A stretch of 11,506 nt of DNA. It comes from Erginobacter sp964465735. Lineage in GTDB: Bacteria > Auribacterota > Erginobacteria > Erginobacterales > Erginobacteraceae. Below, in pieces: positions 1 to 7,087 of this stretch. How positions within the stretch are numbered: position 1 is the stretch's first letter; every line of letters starts with the position of its first letter. The DNA is taken from positions 1 to 11,506 of the forward strand of contig CAYXKT010000090.1 of assembly GCA_964465735.1 (NCBI GenBank), given 5' to 3'. Below the pieces are notes generated by a model that saw only the letters and a program-made list of their open reading frames with translations, did no database searches and was not told the DNA's origin. The position numbers and the translations under genes are program-made.

Positions 1-51
1 GGCCAGCAAAATCTTAGCACGTTTCATCCGCAATAATCGCTCAACTTAGGT
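1..51 (+). repeat. Partial copy of 163-bp TIR element (right end)
   Basis: These bases match the last 51 bases of the complete elements at 495-657 and 6842-7004, with one difference: G at position 21 where the full copies have A. The copy is cut by the window edge. It ends in the terminal inverted repeat AATCGCTCAACTTAGGT. The next bases are TGA, not the ATT seen after the full copies, so ATT is not part of the element. The copy ends only about 12 bp before the predicted 5' end of the SRP RNA. Confidence 0.9.
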
Positions 52-63
52 TGAAGAAATAAA

Positions 64-355
64 CTACCGCGCTAAGCGGGGAGCTAGCGGTGCCCTGATC
101 CCCGGGTTCGCCCGGGGTGACCTGCAATCCGCTTCGCAGGGCCGAATTCCCGATTGAGGGGACTTTTCGGCTTTGGCGGAACCGTTTAGAGAAGCGTTGA
201 AGCCCGGACTCCACGCACGTGATGCCGGTCAACCCCGTCAGGTCCGGAAGGAAGCAGCGGCAAGCCGGCCCCTCACGGGGTGTGGAATAATCCGGGGTGA
301 GCCGATCGGCGGGAAAGTCGAATGTCGGAAGCCTCGACAGAGGGTGCGCGGTATT
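64..355 (+). ncRNA. ffs: Large (Bacillus-type) signal recognition particle RNA
   Basis: This is the RNA core of the signal recognition particle, which with Ffh targets nascent membrane and secreted proteins to the membrane. The S domain is unmistakable: GTCAGGTCCGGAAGGAAGC at 237-255 carries the GGAA-capped helix 8 and the Ffh-binding loop. The 5' part is an Alu domain. It has GGGGAG, then TAGCGGTGCCCTG (84-97), then CCTGCAATCCGC, then GCAGGGCCGAATTCCC, closely following the B. subtilis scRNA. The ends pair: TACCGCGC (65-72) with GCGCGGTA (346-353), followed by a T-rich run. Length is about 290 nt, against about 270 in Bacillus. The surplus is partly a 7-bp GC hairpin at 100-117. It lies upstream of dnaX-ybaB-recR, as scr does in Bacillus. 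The exact ends are inferred. Confidence 0.97.
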
Positions 356-494
356 TTATATCTCTTCTTTCCAGGTGGGGAGGGGAAGAAGACAATTGTG
401 GGGAACAAAATACCCTGTTTTGCCCGGGGTATTGATCGAGTTGATTGGGATGGAGAATATTTGAGGGGTACCCTTTGATGCCATCTTCAGTATT
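356..494. other. Spacer between SRP RNA and repeat copy A
   Basis: I see no gene here. A T-rich tract directly after the SRP RNA (about 352-370) may end its transcript. AATACCC (409-415) and GGGTATT (427-433) form a 7-bp stem with an 11-nt loop, but no T-run follows, so I do not call it a terminator. Confidence 0.4.
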
Positions 495-657
495 ACCTAA
501 ATTGAGCGATTCTATGCGGCGAACTGCACCAATCTTTTGCGTCCGAACGGATATTGAAAATCCTCGCCATATCTCCTGGATATGGCTGCGGTTTTCGCAA
601 CCCGTCGGCCAGCAAAATCTTAGCACATTTCATCCGCAATAATCGCTCAACTTAGGT
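495..657 (+). repeat. Complete 163-bp MITE-like element, copy A
   Basis: The element begins ACCTAAATTGAGCGATT and ends AATCGCTCAACTTAGGT, so its termini are inverted repeats matching at 16 of 17 positions. It is flanked by ATT on both sides (492-494 and 658-660), consistent with a 3-bp target duplication. It appears identical, base for base, to the copy at 6842-7004. Inside are a hairpin CCATATC-TCCTG-GATATGG and a smaller GCG-GTTTT-CGC stem. It encodes no transposase, so movement would need a helper in trans. It separates the SRP RNA from dnaX. Open frames within it are repeated in both copies and resemble no protein I recognise. Confidence 0.85.
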
Positions 658-731
658 ATTAATCTGATCAGTACTGAAATGCCCAACGAGAAACTTTCTC
701 CCTCAATCACTTCCGGAGGAAATAATTCCAA

Positions 732-2420
732 ATGTACCAGGCATTGGCGATCAAGTGGCGACCGCAACAGTTCGACCAGGTGGTAGGACAGAAGCACGTC
801 ACGACCACGCTGGTCAATGCGATCAATCTGAAAAGGCTTGGCCACGCCTATCTCTTCACCGGTCCAAGAGGGATTGGCAAGACCACATTGGCCCGGATCT
901 TTGCCAAGAGTCTCAACTGTCTCTCCGCTGAAGACCCCGTTGCCGTCCCCTGTGATAGTTGCCCCTCCTGCCTTGAGATCGCCGCTGGGAACTCGATCGA
1001 CGTGATGGAGATTGACGGTGCTTCCAATAATAGCGTTGATGATGTCAGGCGGCTGCGGGAGAACGTCCAGTACGGCCCTTCCCGGAGTCGGAACAAGATT
1101 TACATCATCGATGAAGTCCATATGCTTTCCAAGCCGGCCTTCAACGCTTTGCTCAAGACCCTGGAAGAGCCTCCGCCCTATGTCAAGATCTTCTTTGCCA
1201 CCACCGACCCCCAGAAGATCCCCGATACCATCATCTCGCGCTGCCAGCGCTTCGATCTAAGAAGGATCTCCCGGTCCCAGATTGCCGGGCGGTTGCAGCA
1301 AATCCTGGAGACGGAGGAGATTCCCTATGAAAAGGATGCCCTGCTCGCTGTGGCCGCCGCAGCTGAAGGAGGGATGCGGGATGCGGAGTCGATCCTCGAC
1401 CAGCTTCTGGTCTATTGCGATGACAAGATCCGCCGCCAGGACGTGGCCGACCTCCTCGGGCTGGTGCCCCGTCAGGTGGTGAGTGAATGTACTCGAGCGA
1501 TTCTGGATCAGGATCTGCCCCGGATCGTTACTTTGATCGGAGAAGTGATTGAGCAGGGCTGGGATGTGCCGCAGTTTCTCGGCGGCCTGGTCAGGTATTT
1601 CCGGGATCTTTTGGTGTTGGAAGTTGCCGGTCAGGAGATAAATTTGACCGATATTCCGTCGGAGGAGATTGAGGAAGCCAGAAAATTGAGTGCCGCGTTT
1701 ACCCGCTCCCGTCTGCTTGAGATCCTGAATTCATTGATTGATCAAGAAAACCAGATCAAGAACACCCTCTCCGAACAGGTTGCCCTGGAGATGACTCTGA
1801 TCGAGGCCGCCCGGTCCCGGGGCCGGATTTACATAGATGAACTGATCGCCCGGGTGGAAAAATTGGCGGGTGGGTTACCAGAAGAAGAAGATCGAACTAA
1901 AACCTTCAAAACCATCGAGGAGGGTAGAGGGTCCTCTGCTTCCATCTCCCCCCAGGAACTGAATGAAGAAGACCCGCCAACTGTACCTTTGCCCGGGGAA
2001 GAAACAGTTCCAGGGGATAGTTCTTCTTTAGTCCGATCGATCAAGGAAGTCTGGCCGGATTTTCTCGCTAATCTGGGGGCCAATCGGCCGATGCTTAAAG
2101 CCTATCTCGTCCAGGGGGAACCGGGAGAGATTGAGAACGGTGTGGTGACCGTCTTTTTCCAGGAAGAATTTGATTTCCATCGGGAGACCCTGGAGTCATC
2201 ACCTAAGCGATCCTATATGGATAATCTGCTTTCCCAAGAGGTCGGGACGCGGGTACGCTTGGCATTTCAGGCAAAATCTCCTGCCTCCGGGCCAAAAGAA
2301 TCCACCCCTCCGACTCAGCAGCATCCGCCGGCCAAGAAGGGCTCCTTGATTCGAGATAATCCCCTGGTCGAGGCGGTATTGGATAAATTCGATGGAACCG
2401 TAGTCGAGATCAATGATTAA
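732..2420 (+). CDS. dnaX: DNA polymerase III subunit gamma/tau
   Basis: DnaX is the AAA+ clamp-loader motor, which loads the sliding clamp and, as tau, tethers polymerase cores and helicase at the fork. The 562-aa product shows Walker A GPRGIGKT (44-51) and a zinc module with C63, C74, C77 and C80. It also has Walker B IIDEVH (D127, E128), sensor 1 FFATTDP (154-160), the SRC arginine-finger motif (169-171) and sensor 2 GMRD (R216). The collar domain spans roughly 240-365. A low-complexity acidic linker and a degenerate tau C-terminal region follow. Length suits a full tau-like protein. I see no A6G slippery heptamer, so a frameshifted gamma form is not evident. The ATG follows GGAGGA (715-720) at an 11-nt spacing. 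It heads a dnaX-ybaB-recR block. Confidence 0.97.
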   Translation: MYQALAIKWRPQQFDQVVGQKHVTTTLVNAINLKRLGHAYLFTGPRGIGKTTLARIFAKSLNCLSAEDPVAVPCDSCPSCLEIAAGNSIDVMEIDGASNNSVDDVRRLRENVQYGPSRSRNKIYIIDEVHMLSKPAFNALLKTLEEPPPYVKIFFATTDPQKIPDTIISRCQRFDLRRISRSQIAGRLQQILETEEIPYEKDALLAVAAAAEGGMRDAESILDQLLVYCDDKIRRQDVADLLGLVPRQVVSECTRAILDQDLPRIVTLIGEVIEQGWDVPQFLGGLVRYFRDLLVLEVAGQEINLTDIPSEEIEEARKLSAAFTRSRLLEILNSLIDQENQIKNTLSEQVALEMTLIEAARSRGRIYIDELIARVEKLAGGLPEEEDRTKTFKTIEEGRGSSASISPQELNEEDPPTVPLPGEETVPGDSSSLVRSIKEVWPDFLANLGANRPMLKAYLVQGEPGEIENGVVTVFFQEEFDFHRETLESSPKRSYMDNLLSQEVGTRVRLAFQAKSPASGPKESTPPTQQHPPAKKGSLIRDNPLVEAVLDKFDGTVVEIND

Positions 2421-2474
2421 TGGTTATTAAGCAATTAAGATTGATATTAAACTAATACTTGGGAGGTAATGATT

Positions 2475-2789
2475 GTGGCTGGAATGGGAAAAATGATAAA
2501 ACAGGCCCAGAAGATGCAGGCCAAGTTGCTCCGAATCCAGGATGAGATCGCGGTAATGGAGTCGGAGGGGAGTGCCGGCGGGGGGATGGTGAAGGCGGTG
2601 GTCAACGGAAAAAAGGATCTGGTCTCGATATCCATAAATCGTGATGTCGTTGATCCGGAAGATATTGGGATGTTAGAGGATCTGGTCCTGTCGGCTGTCC
2701 GCCAGGCGACGGAGAAAGCCGATGCGGTGGGGCAGGAGAAGATGTCCGGTCTGACCGGGGGGATGAACATTCCCGGCCTCGGTATGTAA
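2475..2789 (+). CDS. ybaB: YbaB/EbfC nucleoid-associated DNA-binding protein
   Basis: YbaB is a small dimeric protein that binds DNA and coats the nucleoid; it is nearly always found between dnaX and recR. I chose the GTG at 2475, giving 104 aa starting MAGMGKMIKQAQKMQ, the usual family opening. It lies 7 nt after the ribosome site GGGAGGT (2461-2467). An in-frame ATG at 2469 would leave only 1 nt after that site and adds two atypical residues. The body has the N-terminal helix with alternating K, Q and M residues. A glycine-rich turn (GSAGGG) and a strand pair containing VNGKKDLVSISIN follow. The last part is a helix ending in a flexible Gly/Met tail. It starts 54 bp after the dnaX stop, which supports co-transcription. 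The precise biological role of the family is still loosely defined. Confidence 0.95.
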   Translation: MAGMGKMIKQAQKMQAKLLRIQDEIAVMESEGSAGGGMVKAVVNGKKDLVSISINRDVVDPEDIGMLEDLVLSAVRQATEKADAVGQEKMSGLTGGMNIPGLGM

Positions 2790-2806
2790 ATCCGGTTTCT
2801 GCTTGG

Positions 2807-2823
2807 GGCCCCCCTCTGGGGCC
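2807..2823 (+). other. GC-rich hairpin between ybaB and recR
   Basis: GGCCCC (2807-2812), loop CCTCT and GGGGCC (2818-2823) form a perfect 6-bp GC stem just after the ybaB stop. No T-run follows directly, though a pyrimidine-rich stretch lies at 2841-2856. It could stabilise or pause the transcript. I see no firm evidence for termination. Confidence 0.35.
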
Positions 2824-2871
2824 GGTTTCTCCGGGATAATCTCTTTTTCTCTCTCAGAAGATAGAATTCTT

Positions 2872-3471
2872 ATGGCTCGCTATCCGATATTGATGCAGAG
2901 GGCGCTCGACGCCCTGACCGAACTGCCCGGGATTGGGCCCCGGTCGGCCCAGAGAATACTCTTCCACCTTCTTCGGGAACGGCCAGAGCAGACCCATAAC
3001 TTGCTTGACTCTCTGGCCGCGGTCAAGACCCGGATCCGTTTCTGCCCGGTCTGCGGTAACCTGACCTCCCAGCAGACCTGTTCGATCTGCCGTGATCAGG
3101 CTCGCGACCGAGGTTTGATCTGTGTGGTTGAGGACCCCAAGGACGTCATCGCCCTGGAACAGTCCGGGCATTTCCCCGGGGTTTACCACGTCTTGATGGG
3201 CAAAATCGTCCCTTTGGACGGGATTGGCCACGAGGATATCCGGGTTAAGGAACTGCTCGCTCGCGTGGATAAAACCTCTCCCCGGGAAGTGATTGTCGCC
3301 ACTGGATCAGATATTGACGGTGAGACCACCGCGCTCTACCTCGCCCGGGAACTGAAAGCTGCCGGGGTTAAGGTGACCAGAATTGCCGCGGGAATTCCGG
3401 TTGGCAGCTCGCTTGATTTTATGGACCCCGCCACTTTGACGAAAGCCCTGGAAGGACGGCGGGAGTATTGA
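2872..3471 (+). CDS. recR: Recombination mediator protein RecR
   Basis: RecR works with RecF and RecO to load RecA on gapped DNA. The 199-aa product has the helix-hairpin-helix LPGIGPRSAQRI (18-29). A C4 zinc finger follows (C58, C61, C70, C73). The Toprim core includes ICVVEDPKDVIALE and the block LMGKIVPLDGIG (108-119). It ends with the family signature KALEGRREY. I place the start at ATG 2872 (MARYPILMQRALDAL), which matches the usual N-terminus and length. An in-frame TTG at 2803 would add 23 unconserved residues. The ribosome site before 2872 is weak (AGAAG), so translation may be low. In the C-terminal Toprim motif the sequence reads ATGSDIDGETTALY where most homologues have ATNPxxEGExTAxY. 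I infer this is lineage variation, not loss of function. Confidence 0.96.
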   Translation: MARYPILMQRALDALTELPGIGPRSAQRILFHLLRERPEQTHNLLDSLAAVKTRIRFCPVCGNLTSQQTCSICRDQARDRGLICVVEDPKDVIALEQSGHFPGVYHVLMGKIVPLDGIGHEDIRVKELLARVDKTSPREVIVATGSDIDGETTALYLARELKAAGVKVTRIAAGIPVGSSLDFMDPATLTKALEGRREY

Positions 3472-3498
3472 GTTTCAGGGGAAAGCGGGAAAAGATTC

Positions 3499-3527
3499 TT
3501 GCCTCAACGGGAGGGCGGTGATAAGAT
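3499..3527 (+). promoter_or_regulatory. Candidate sigma70-type promoter for the por operon
   Basis: TTGCCT (3499-3504) and TAAGAT (3522-3527) are separated by 17 bp, in the 101-bp gap between recR and porG. Each hexamer matches consensus at four positions. Transcription would start near 3534, giving a leader of about 40 nt before porG. The match is moderate and the organism's sigma preferences are unknown. Confidence 0.35.
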
Positions 3528-3572
3528 AATACCTTGATTAAATTCGCCAACAATAAGTTCAGGAGTAATCTC

Positions 3573-4148
3573 GTGACAGATATGATTGAAATCAGATGGC
3601 ACGGCCGTGGAGGCCAGGGGGCAAAGACGGTAGCGGAATTTCTGGCCTTAGTTGCCCTTAACGAAGGCAAGTACAGTCAGGGGTTCCCCGAGTACGGCCC
3701 GGAACGGTCGGGGGCTCCGCTTAAGGGCTACACCCGGATCAGTTCCGGTCCGATCAAGATGCATTCCGCCATCTATAAACCGGATATTGTCCTGGTGCTC
3801 GATCCCAGTCTTCTGGAATCAGTCGATGTCTGCGATGGTCTCAAAGAAGGCGGGATGGTGATTATCAATACCACTCTGACAGGAGACAATCTCCGGAAGC
3901 AGTTTCCAGTTCTTGAAGGTAAAAAACTCTGGACTCTGGATGCTGACCAGATCTCGACTGATGAGATTGGCCGGGCAATGCCGAATATGCCGCTGCTCGG
4001 GGCCCTGGTCAAAGCCGCTGAAGTGGTGAAACTGGAATCAGTTACCACTGACATCAAAAAGGAATTTTCCCGCAAGTTCTCTCCCCGAGTCGTGGAAGGT
4101 AATATCCGGGCGATAGAGAGGGCATATCAGGAAACGACAACCAGCTAA
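3573..4148 (+). CDS. porG: 2-oxoacid (pyruvate):ferredoxin oxidoreductase, gamma subunit
   Basis: This is the gamma subunit of the four-subunit cytoplasmic enzyme that cleaves 2-oxoacid plus CoA to acyl-CoA, CO2 and reduced ferredoxin. The family opening IRWHGRGGQGAKT is present. SQGFPEYGPERSGAPLKGYTRI follows the usual pattern of FP-x(3)-GPER-x-GAP. The later block KPDIVLVLDPSLLE is also typical of the catalytic-domain fold. I chose the GTG at 3573, 6 nt after AGGAGT (3561-3566), giving 191 aa. The TTG at 3534 adds 13 unconserved residues. ATG 3582 is possible, but its spacing of 15 nt is long. It is the first gene of a gamma-delta-alpha-beta set, and the delta gene follows after 11 nt. Confidence 0.94.
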   Translation: MTDMIEIRWHGRGGQGAKTVAEFLALVALNEGKYSQGFPEYGPERSGAPLKGYTRISSGPIKMHSAIYKPDIVLVLDPSLLESVDVCDGLKEGGMVIINTTLTGDNLRKQFPVLEGKKLWTLDADQISTDEIGRAMPNMPLLGALVKAAEVVKLESVTTDIKKEFSRKFSPRVVEGNIRAIERAYQETTTS

Positions 4149-4159
4149 GGACAAACATT

Positions 4160-4537
4160 ATGAACAAGCAAGCACCCGGGTGGAAAGATTTGCCGATTGG
4201 AGGAGTGATCGACCGCCCTGGAAACTCCTTTGAATATGAAACCGGGGATTGGCGGGCCGATCGGCCGGTGCTCGACAAGAACAAGTGTATCGACTGCCTC
4301 CAGTGCTGGATATTCTGCCCTGACGGCTCGGTTTTGGTCGAGGACGGGAAAATGGCCGGATTCGATTTCCTGCACTGTAAAGGCTGCGGGATCTGTGCCC
4401 ATACCTGCCCGGTCAAGGCGATTGAGATGATCCCGGAAGCAAAGATCGGAAGTGTTGAGATCGATGAATGGGGGGTCAAACCGTCTCCTCCCTCCAAGAA
4501 GCAGATGACCGGGGCTGAAGAAGAAACCAGCAAATAA
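4160..4537 (+). CDS. porD: 2-oxoacid (pyruvate):ferredoxin oxidoreductase, delta (ferredoxin-like) subunit
   Basis: PorD carries two [4Fe-4S] clusters that move electrons from the TPP site of the beta subunit to external ferredoxin. The 125-aa product has two full cluster motifs. The first is CIDCLQCWIFCP (C43, C46, C49, C53) and the second is CKGCGICAHTCP (C73, C76, C79, C83). The N-terminal stretch PGNSFEYETGDWRADRPV is typical of the family. A hydrophilic tail of about 35 residues is poorly conserved. A purine-rich AAGGA overlaps the porG stop and sits about 8 nt before the ATG. The gene is 11 nt downstream of porG and 17 nt upstream of porA, so co-translation is likely. Confidence 0.95.
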   Translation: MNKQAPGWKDLPIGGVIDRPGNSFEYETGDWRADRPVLDKNKCIDCLQCWIFCPDGSVLVEDGKMAGFDFLHCKGCGICAHTCPVKAIEMIPEAKIGSVEIDEWGVKPSPPSKKQMTGAEEETSK

Positions 4538-4554
4538 TTTTTGAGGATAATTGT

Positions 4555-5724
4555 ATGACTAATATACGCGCACTAACCGGTAACGAGGCCGGTGCCTACG
4601 CGATCAAGCAGATTGACCCCGACGTGGTACCGGCTTATCCCATCACTCCCCAGACCGAGTTGATGCAGACTTTTGCCCAGTATGTTGCCGATGGGGCGGT
4701 ACAGACCGAGATGATCCTGGTCGAATCCGAGCACTCGGCGATGTCAGCGGCGGTTGGCGCTTCGGCTGCCGGTGCCCGGGTGATGTCGGCGACCTCCGCC
4801 AACGGTCTGGCCCTGATGTGGGAGATCGTATACATTGCCGCTTCCACTCGCCTGCCGATCGTAATGGCCGTGGTTAACCGGGCCCTTTCCGGTCCGATCA
4901 ACATCCACTGCGACCATAGTGACTCGATGGGGTGCCGGGACTCCGGTTGGATCCAGATTTATGGCGAGAATCCCCAGGAAGTTTATGACAATATGATCCA
5001 GGCGATCCGGATTGCCGAGAACAAGGACGTTCTTCTGCCGGTGATGACCACCCACGACGGCTTCATTATCAGCCATACCGTGGAACGGGTTGATGTCTTG
5101 GAGGATGAGGCGGTGAAGAAATTTGTCGGGAATTATTCCCCTCGCTATCCTCTGCTCGACACCGCACATCCGGTCAGCTACGGCCCGCTCGATCTGCAGG
5201 ATTACTATTTCGAGCATAAGAAGCAGCAGGCTGAGGCGATGAAGAAAGCGAAAGAGGTGATCCTCCAGGTTGGAGAAGAGTACGGAAAACTCTCCGGCCG
5301 GAGTTATGGTTTCTTTGACGAGTACCAGACTGAGGATGCCGACTATATCGTGATCGCGCTTGGTTCTACCGCCGGCACCGCCAAAGCGGCCGTGGACGAT
5401 ATGAGGGGGAGAGGGGAGAAGGTGGGTGTGATCAAACTGCGAGTCTTCCGTCCCTTCCCCGCACCCGAGCTGGCCCGGGCTATCTCCGGGGCGAAGGCGG
5501 TCGCTGTCCTTGACCGTTCCGAAGGTTTCAGCTCGATCGCCGGCCCGGTCTTCCAGGAGGTTCGTTCCGCCCTCTACGGGAAATCAGACTTCCCAGTTTC
5601 AGCTTATGTTTACGGTCTGGGCGGTAGGGATATCACTCCAGAGATGATCTCCGGAGTCTTCGGTGACCTGAAAAGCGGCCGCCTCTACGAGGAGGAGGCC
5701 TGCCATCTCGGCATCCGGGAATAA
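4555..5724 (+). CDS. porA: Pyruvate:ferredoxin oxidoreductase, alpha subunit
   Basis: The alpha subunit supplies the pyrimidine-binding domain for TPP and part of the substrate pocket. The 389-aa protein has YPITPQT (28-34), in which T31 matches the active-site threonine of Desulfovibrio PFOR. It also has the conserved VESEHSA (56-62) with the TPP-activating glutamate. VNRALSGPINIHCDHSDS follows, with R109 aligned to the pyruvate-carboxylate arginine. SMGCRDSGWIQIY is typical of pyruvate-type enzymes and unlike 2-oxoglutarate-type ones. The C-terminal third is the transketolase C-like domain (IALGSTAGTA and VIKLRVFRPFP). The ribosome site GAGGA lies 7 nt before the ATG. Pyruvate as substrate is inferred from these motifs; 2-ketoisovalerate cannot be excluded. 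Confidence 0.96.
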   Translation: MTNIRALTGNEAGAYAIKQIDPDVVPAYPITPQTELMQTFAQYVADGAVQTEMILVESEHSAMSAAVGASAAGARVMSATSANGLALMWEIVYIAASTRLPIVMAVVNRALSGPINIHCDHSDSMGCRDSGWIQIYGENPQEVYDNMIQAIRIAENKDVLLPVMTTHDGFIISHTVERVDVLEDEAVKKFVGNYSPRYPLLDTAHPVSYGPLDLQDYYFEHKKQQAEAMKKAKEVILQVGEEYGKLSGRSYGFFDEYQTEDADYIVIALGSTAGTAKAAVDDMRGRGEKVGVIKLRVFRPFPAPELARAISGAKAVAVLDRSEGFSSIAGPVFQEVRSALYGKSDFPVSAYVYGLGGRDITPEMISGVFGDLKSGRLYEEEACHLGIRE

Positions 5725-5727
5725 AAC

Positions 5728-5795
5728 GCCCCAGCTGCTGGGCTCTCTGTCGGAGTAGTAGCGGCATTATTATCGATAACCATAACTGATAAAAT
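5728..5795 (+). promoter_or_regulatory. porA-porB spacer with hairpin and possible extended -10 promoter
   Basis: The 131-bp gap between porA and porB is long for this operon. Just after the porA stop, CCCAG-CTG-CTGGG (5730-5742) can form a tight hairpin, but no T-run follows. TGATAAAAT (5787-5795) is a good extended -10 element (TGnTAAAAT), with only a weak TTATTA at the -35 position (5767-5772). porB may therefore have an internal promoter. Both calls are tentative. Confidence 0.3.
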
Positions 5796-5855
5796 ACCAT
5801 TGACCGGTCGTGTCGAGCAATCTCCGGACGCGGCCCAAAGAACAAGGAAGATGCT

Positions 5856-6800
5856 ATGGCTCTCAACCTGAAAGAACTCTCAAAGAAGCCCGAAATTTTA
5901 AGCCCCGGCCACCGGGCCTGTGCCGGCTGCGGTAGTGTAATCGCTATCCGCCAGGCCTTGATGGCTGTCGAGGGCCCGGTAGTGGTCGGCTTCGCCACTG
6001 GCTGTATGGAAGTCGCGACTACCATCTACCCCTACACCTCCTGGCGGGTTCCCTATATCCACAATGCCTTCGAAAATGCCGCCGCCACCATCAGCGGGGT
6101 GGAGACTGCCTACCGGGCATTGAAGAAACGGGGAAAGATCAAGGGCGATATGAAGTTTATCACTTTTGGCGGCGATGGCGGGACCTACGATATCGGCCTC
6201 CAGTCACTCTCCGGTGCCCTGGAGCGGGGCCACGATTTCCTTTATATCTGTTATAATAACGAAGCCTATATGAACACCGGGATCCAGCGGTCCAGCGCCA
6301 CCCCCTTCTGCGCCGATACCACCACCAGTCCGACCGGGGAAGTGATGCCGGGCAAGGCCCAATTCCCTAAAGACCTGACCGAGATTATCGCCGCCCATCA
6401 GATCCCCTATGTCGCCCAGGCTTCTCCGCACAACTGGCGTGATTACATCGGCAAGGTGAAGAAGGCCCTGGCGATTGAGGGCCCGACATTCATCAACGTG
6501 ATTGCTTCTTGCTTCCGTGGCTGGAGAACTCAGCCCATTACCTCGGTTGATATCGTCAAATTGGCGGTGGAGACCTGCTTCTGGCCGCTCTACGAGGTTG
6601 AGAACGGCGAGTACAAGCTTAACTACAAGCCGAAAGAGAAGCTGCCGATCGAAGAGTGGATCAAGGTTCAGGGAAGGTTCAAGCACCTGCTCGACGAGAA
6701 ACACAAATCCCTCCGTCAGCAGTTCCAGGACGACGTTGACCGGAAATGGGCGGCCCTGCTGGAGAAGACCGGAGACCAGGTCCAGAAAGTCGTCGTCTGA
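5856..6800 (+). CDS. porB: Pyruvate:ferredoxin oxidoreductase, beta subunit (TPP-binding)
   Basis: The beta subunit binds the TPP diphosphate through Mg2+ and holds the proximal [4Fe-4S] cluster. The 314-aa product has HRACAGCGS (C22, C25), C50 in ATGCMEV, and C219 in ASCFRGW, the four expected cluster cysteines. The TPP/Mg motif is GDGGTYDIG (106-114), closed by YNNEAYMNTGIQ (133-144). GWRTQP after C219 is also family-typical. Length fits known PorB proteins of about 310-325 aa. AAGGA (5844-5848) stands 7 nt before ATG 5856; an ATG at 5851 is out of frame and soon stops. It is the last gene of the set. A MITE-like repeat begins 41 bp after its stop, and I see no intrinsic terminator between them. 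Confidence 0.96.
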   Translation: MALNLKELSKKPEILSPGHRACAGCGSVIAIRQALMAVEGPVVVGFATGCMEVATTIYPYTSWRVPYIHNAFENAAATISGVETAYRALKKRGKIKGDMKFITFGGDGGTYDIGLQSLSGALERGHDFLYICYNNEAYMNTGIQRSSATPFCADTTTSPTGEVMPGKAQFPKDLTEIIAAHQIPYVAQASPHNWRDYIGKVKKALAIEGPTFINVIASCFRGWRTQPITSVDIVKLAVETCFWPLYEVENGEYKLNYKPKEKLPIEEWIKVQGRFKHLLDEKHKSLRQQFQDDVDRKWAALLEKTGDQVQKVVV

Positions 6801-6841
6801 TCCGGCAATTTTCCTCCCGCCATTCCGTTAAGGTAAGTATT

Positions 6842-7004
6842 ACCTAAATTGAGCGATTCTATGCGGCGAACTGCACCAATCTTTTGCGTCCGAACGGATA
6901 TTGAAAATCCTCGCCATATCTCCTGGATATGGCTGCGGTTTTCGCAACCCGTCGGCCAGCAAAATCTTAGCACATTTCATCCGCAATAATCGCTCAACTT
7001 AGGT
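6842..7004 (+). repeat. Complete 163-bp MITE-like element, copy B
   Basis: This copy reads identically to 495-657, in the same orientation, including both terminal inverted repeats. It is flanked by ATT at 6839-6841 and 7005-7007, again consistent with a 3-bp target duplication. It lies between the end of porB and the promoter and possible small RNA upstream of tRNA-Asn. Identity over 163 bp at two loci implies recent spread or gene conversion. Confidence 0.87.
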
Positions 7005-7053
7005 ATTAAAAAAAAGAGTGGTAGATCTTGGTCCGTAGTGTATAGTTATCTCG

Positions 7054-7082
7054 TTGACTTAAAGGTTTTCGGACAGGATAAT
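7054..7082 (+). promoter_or_regulatory. Strong sigma70-like promoter
   Basis: TTGACT (7054-7059) and GATAAT (7077-7082) are separated by exactly 17 bp, each with one mismatch to the TTGACA/TATAAT consensus. Transcription would start near 7088-7090, which coincides with the first base of a GC-rich stem (AGCCGGGC, 7088-7095). No credible coding start follows, so it probably drives an RNA. Confidence 0.55.
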
Positions 7083-7087
7083 CAATC

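Noticed and set aside
273..626. Minus-strand open frame covering repeat copy A and part of the SRP RNA
   Set aside because: Part of it recurs in repeat copy B with a different continuation, and it overlaps a certain RNA gene. It is a by-product of the repeat.
1850..1990. Programmed frameshift site in dnaX for a gamma form
   Set aside because: The region after the AAA+ and collar domains has short A runs but no A6G-type slippery heptamer with a clear stimulatory stem.
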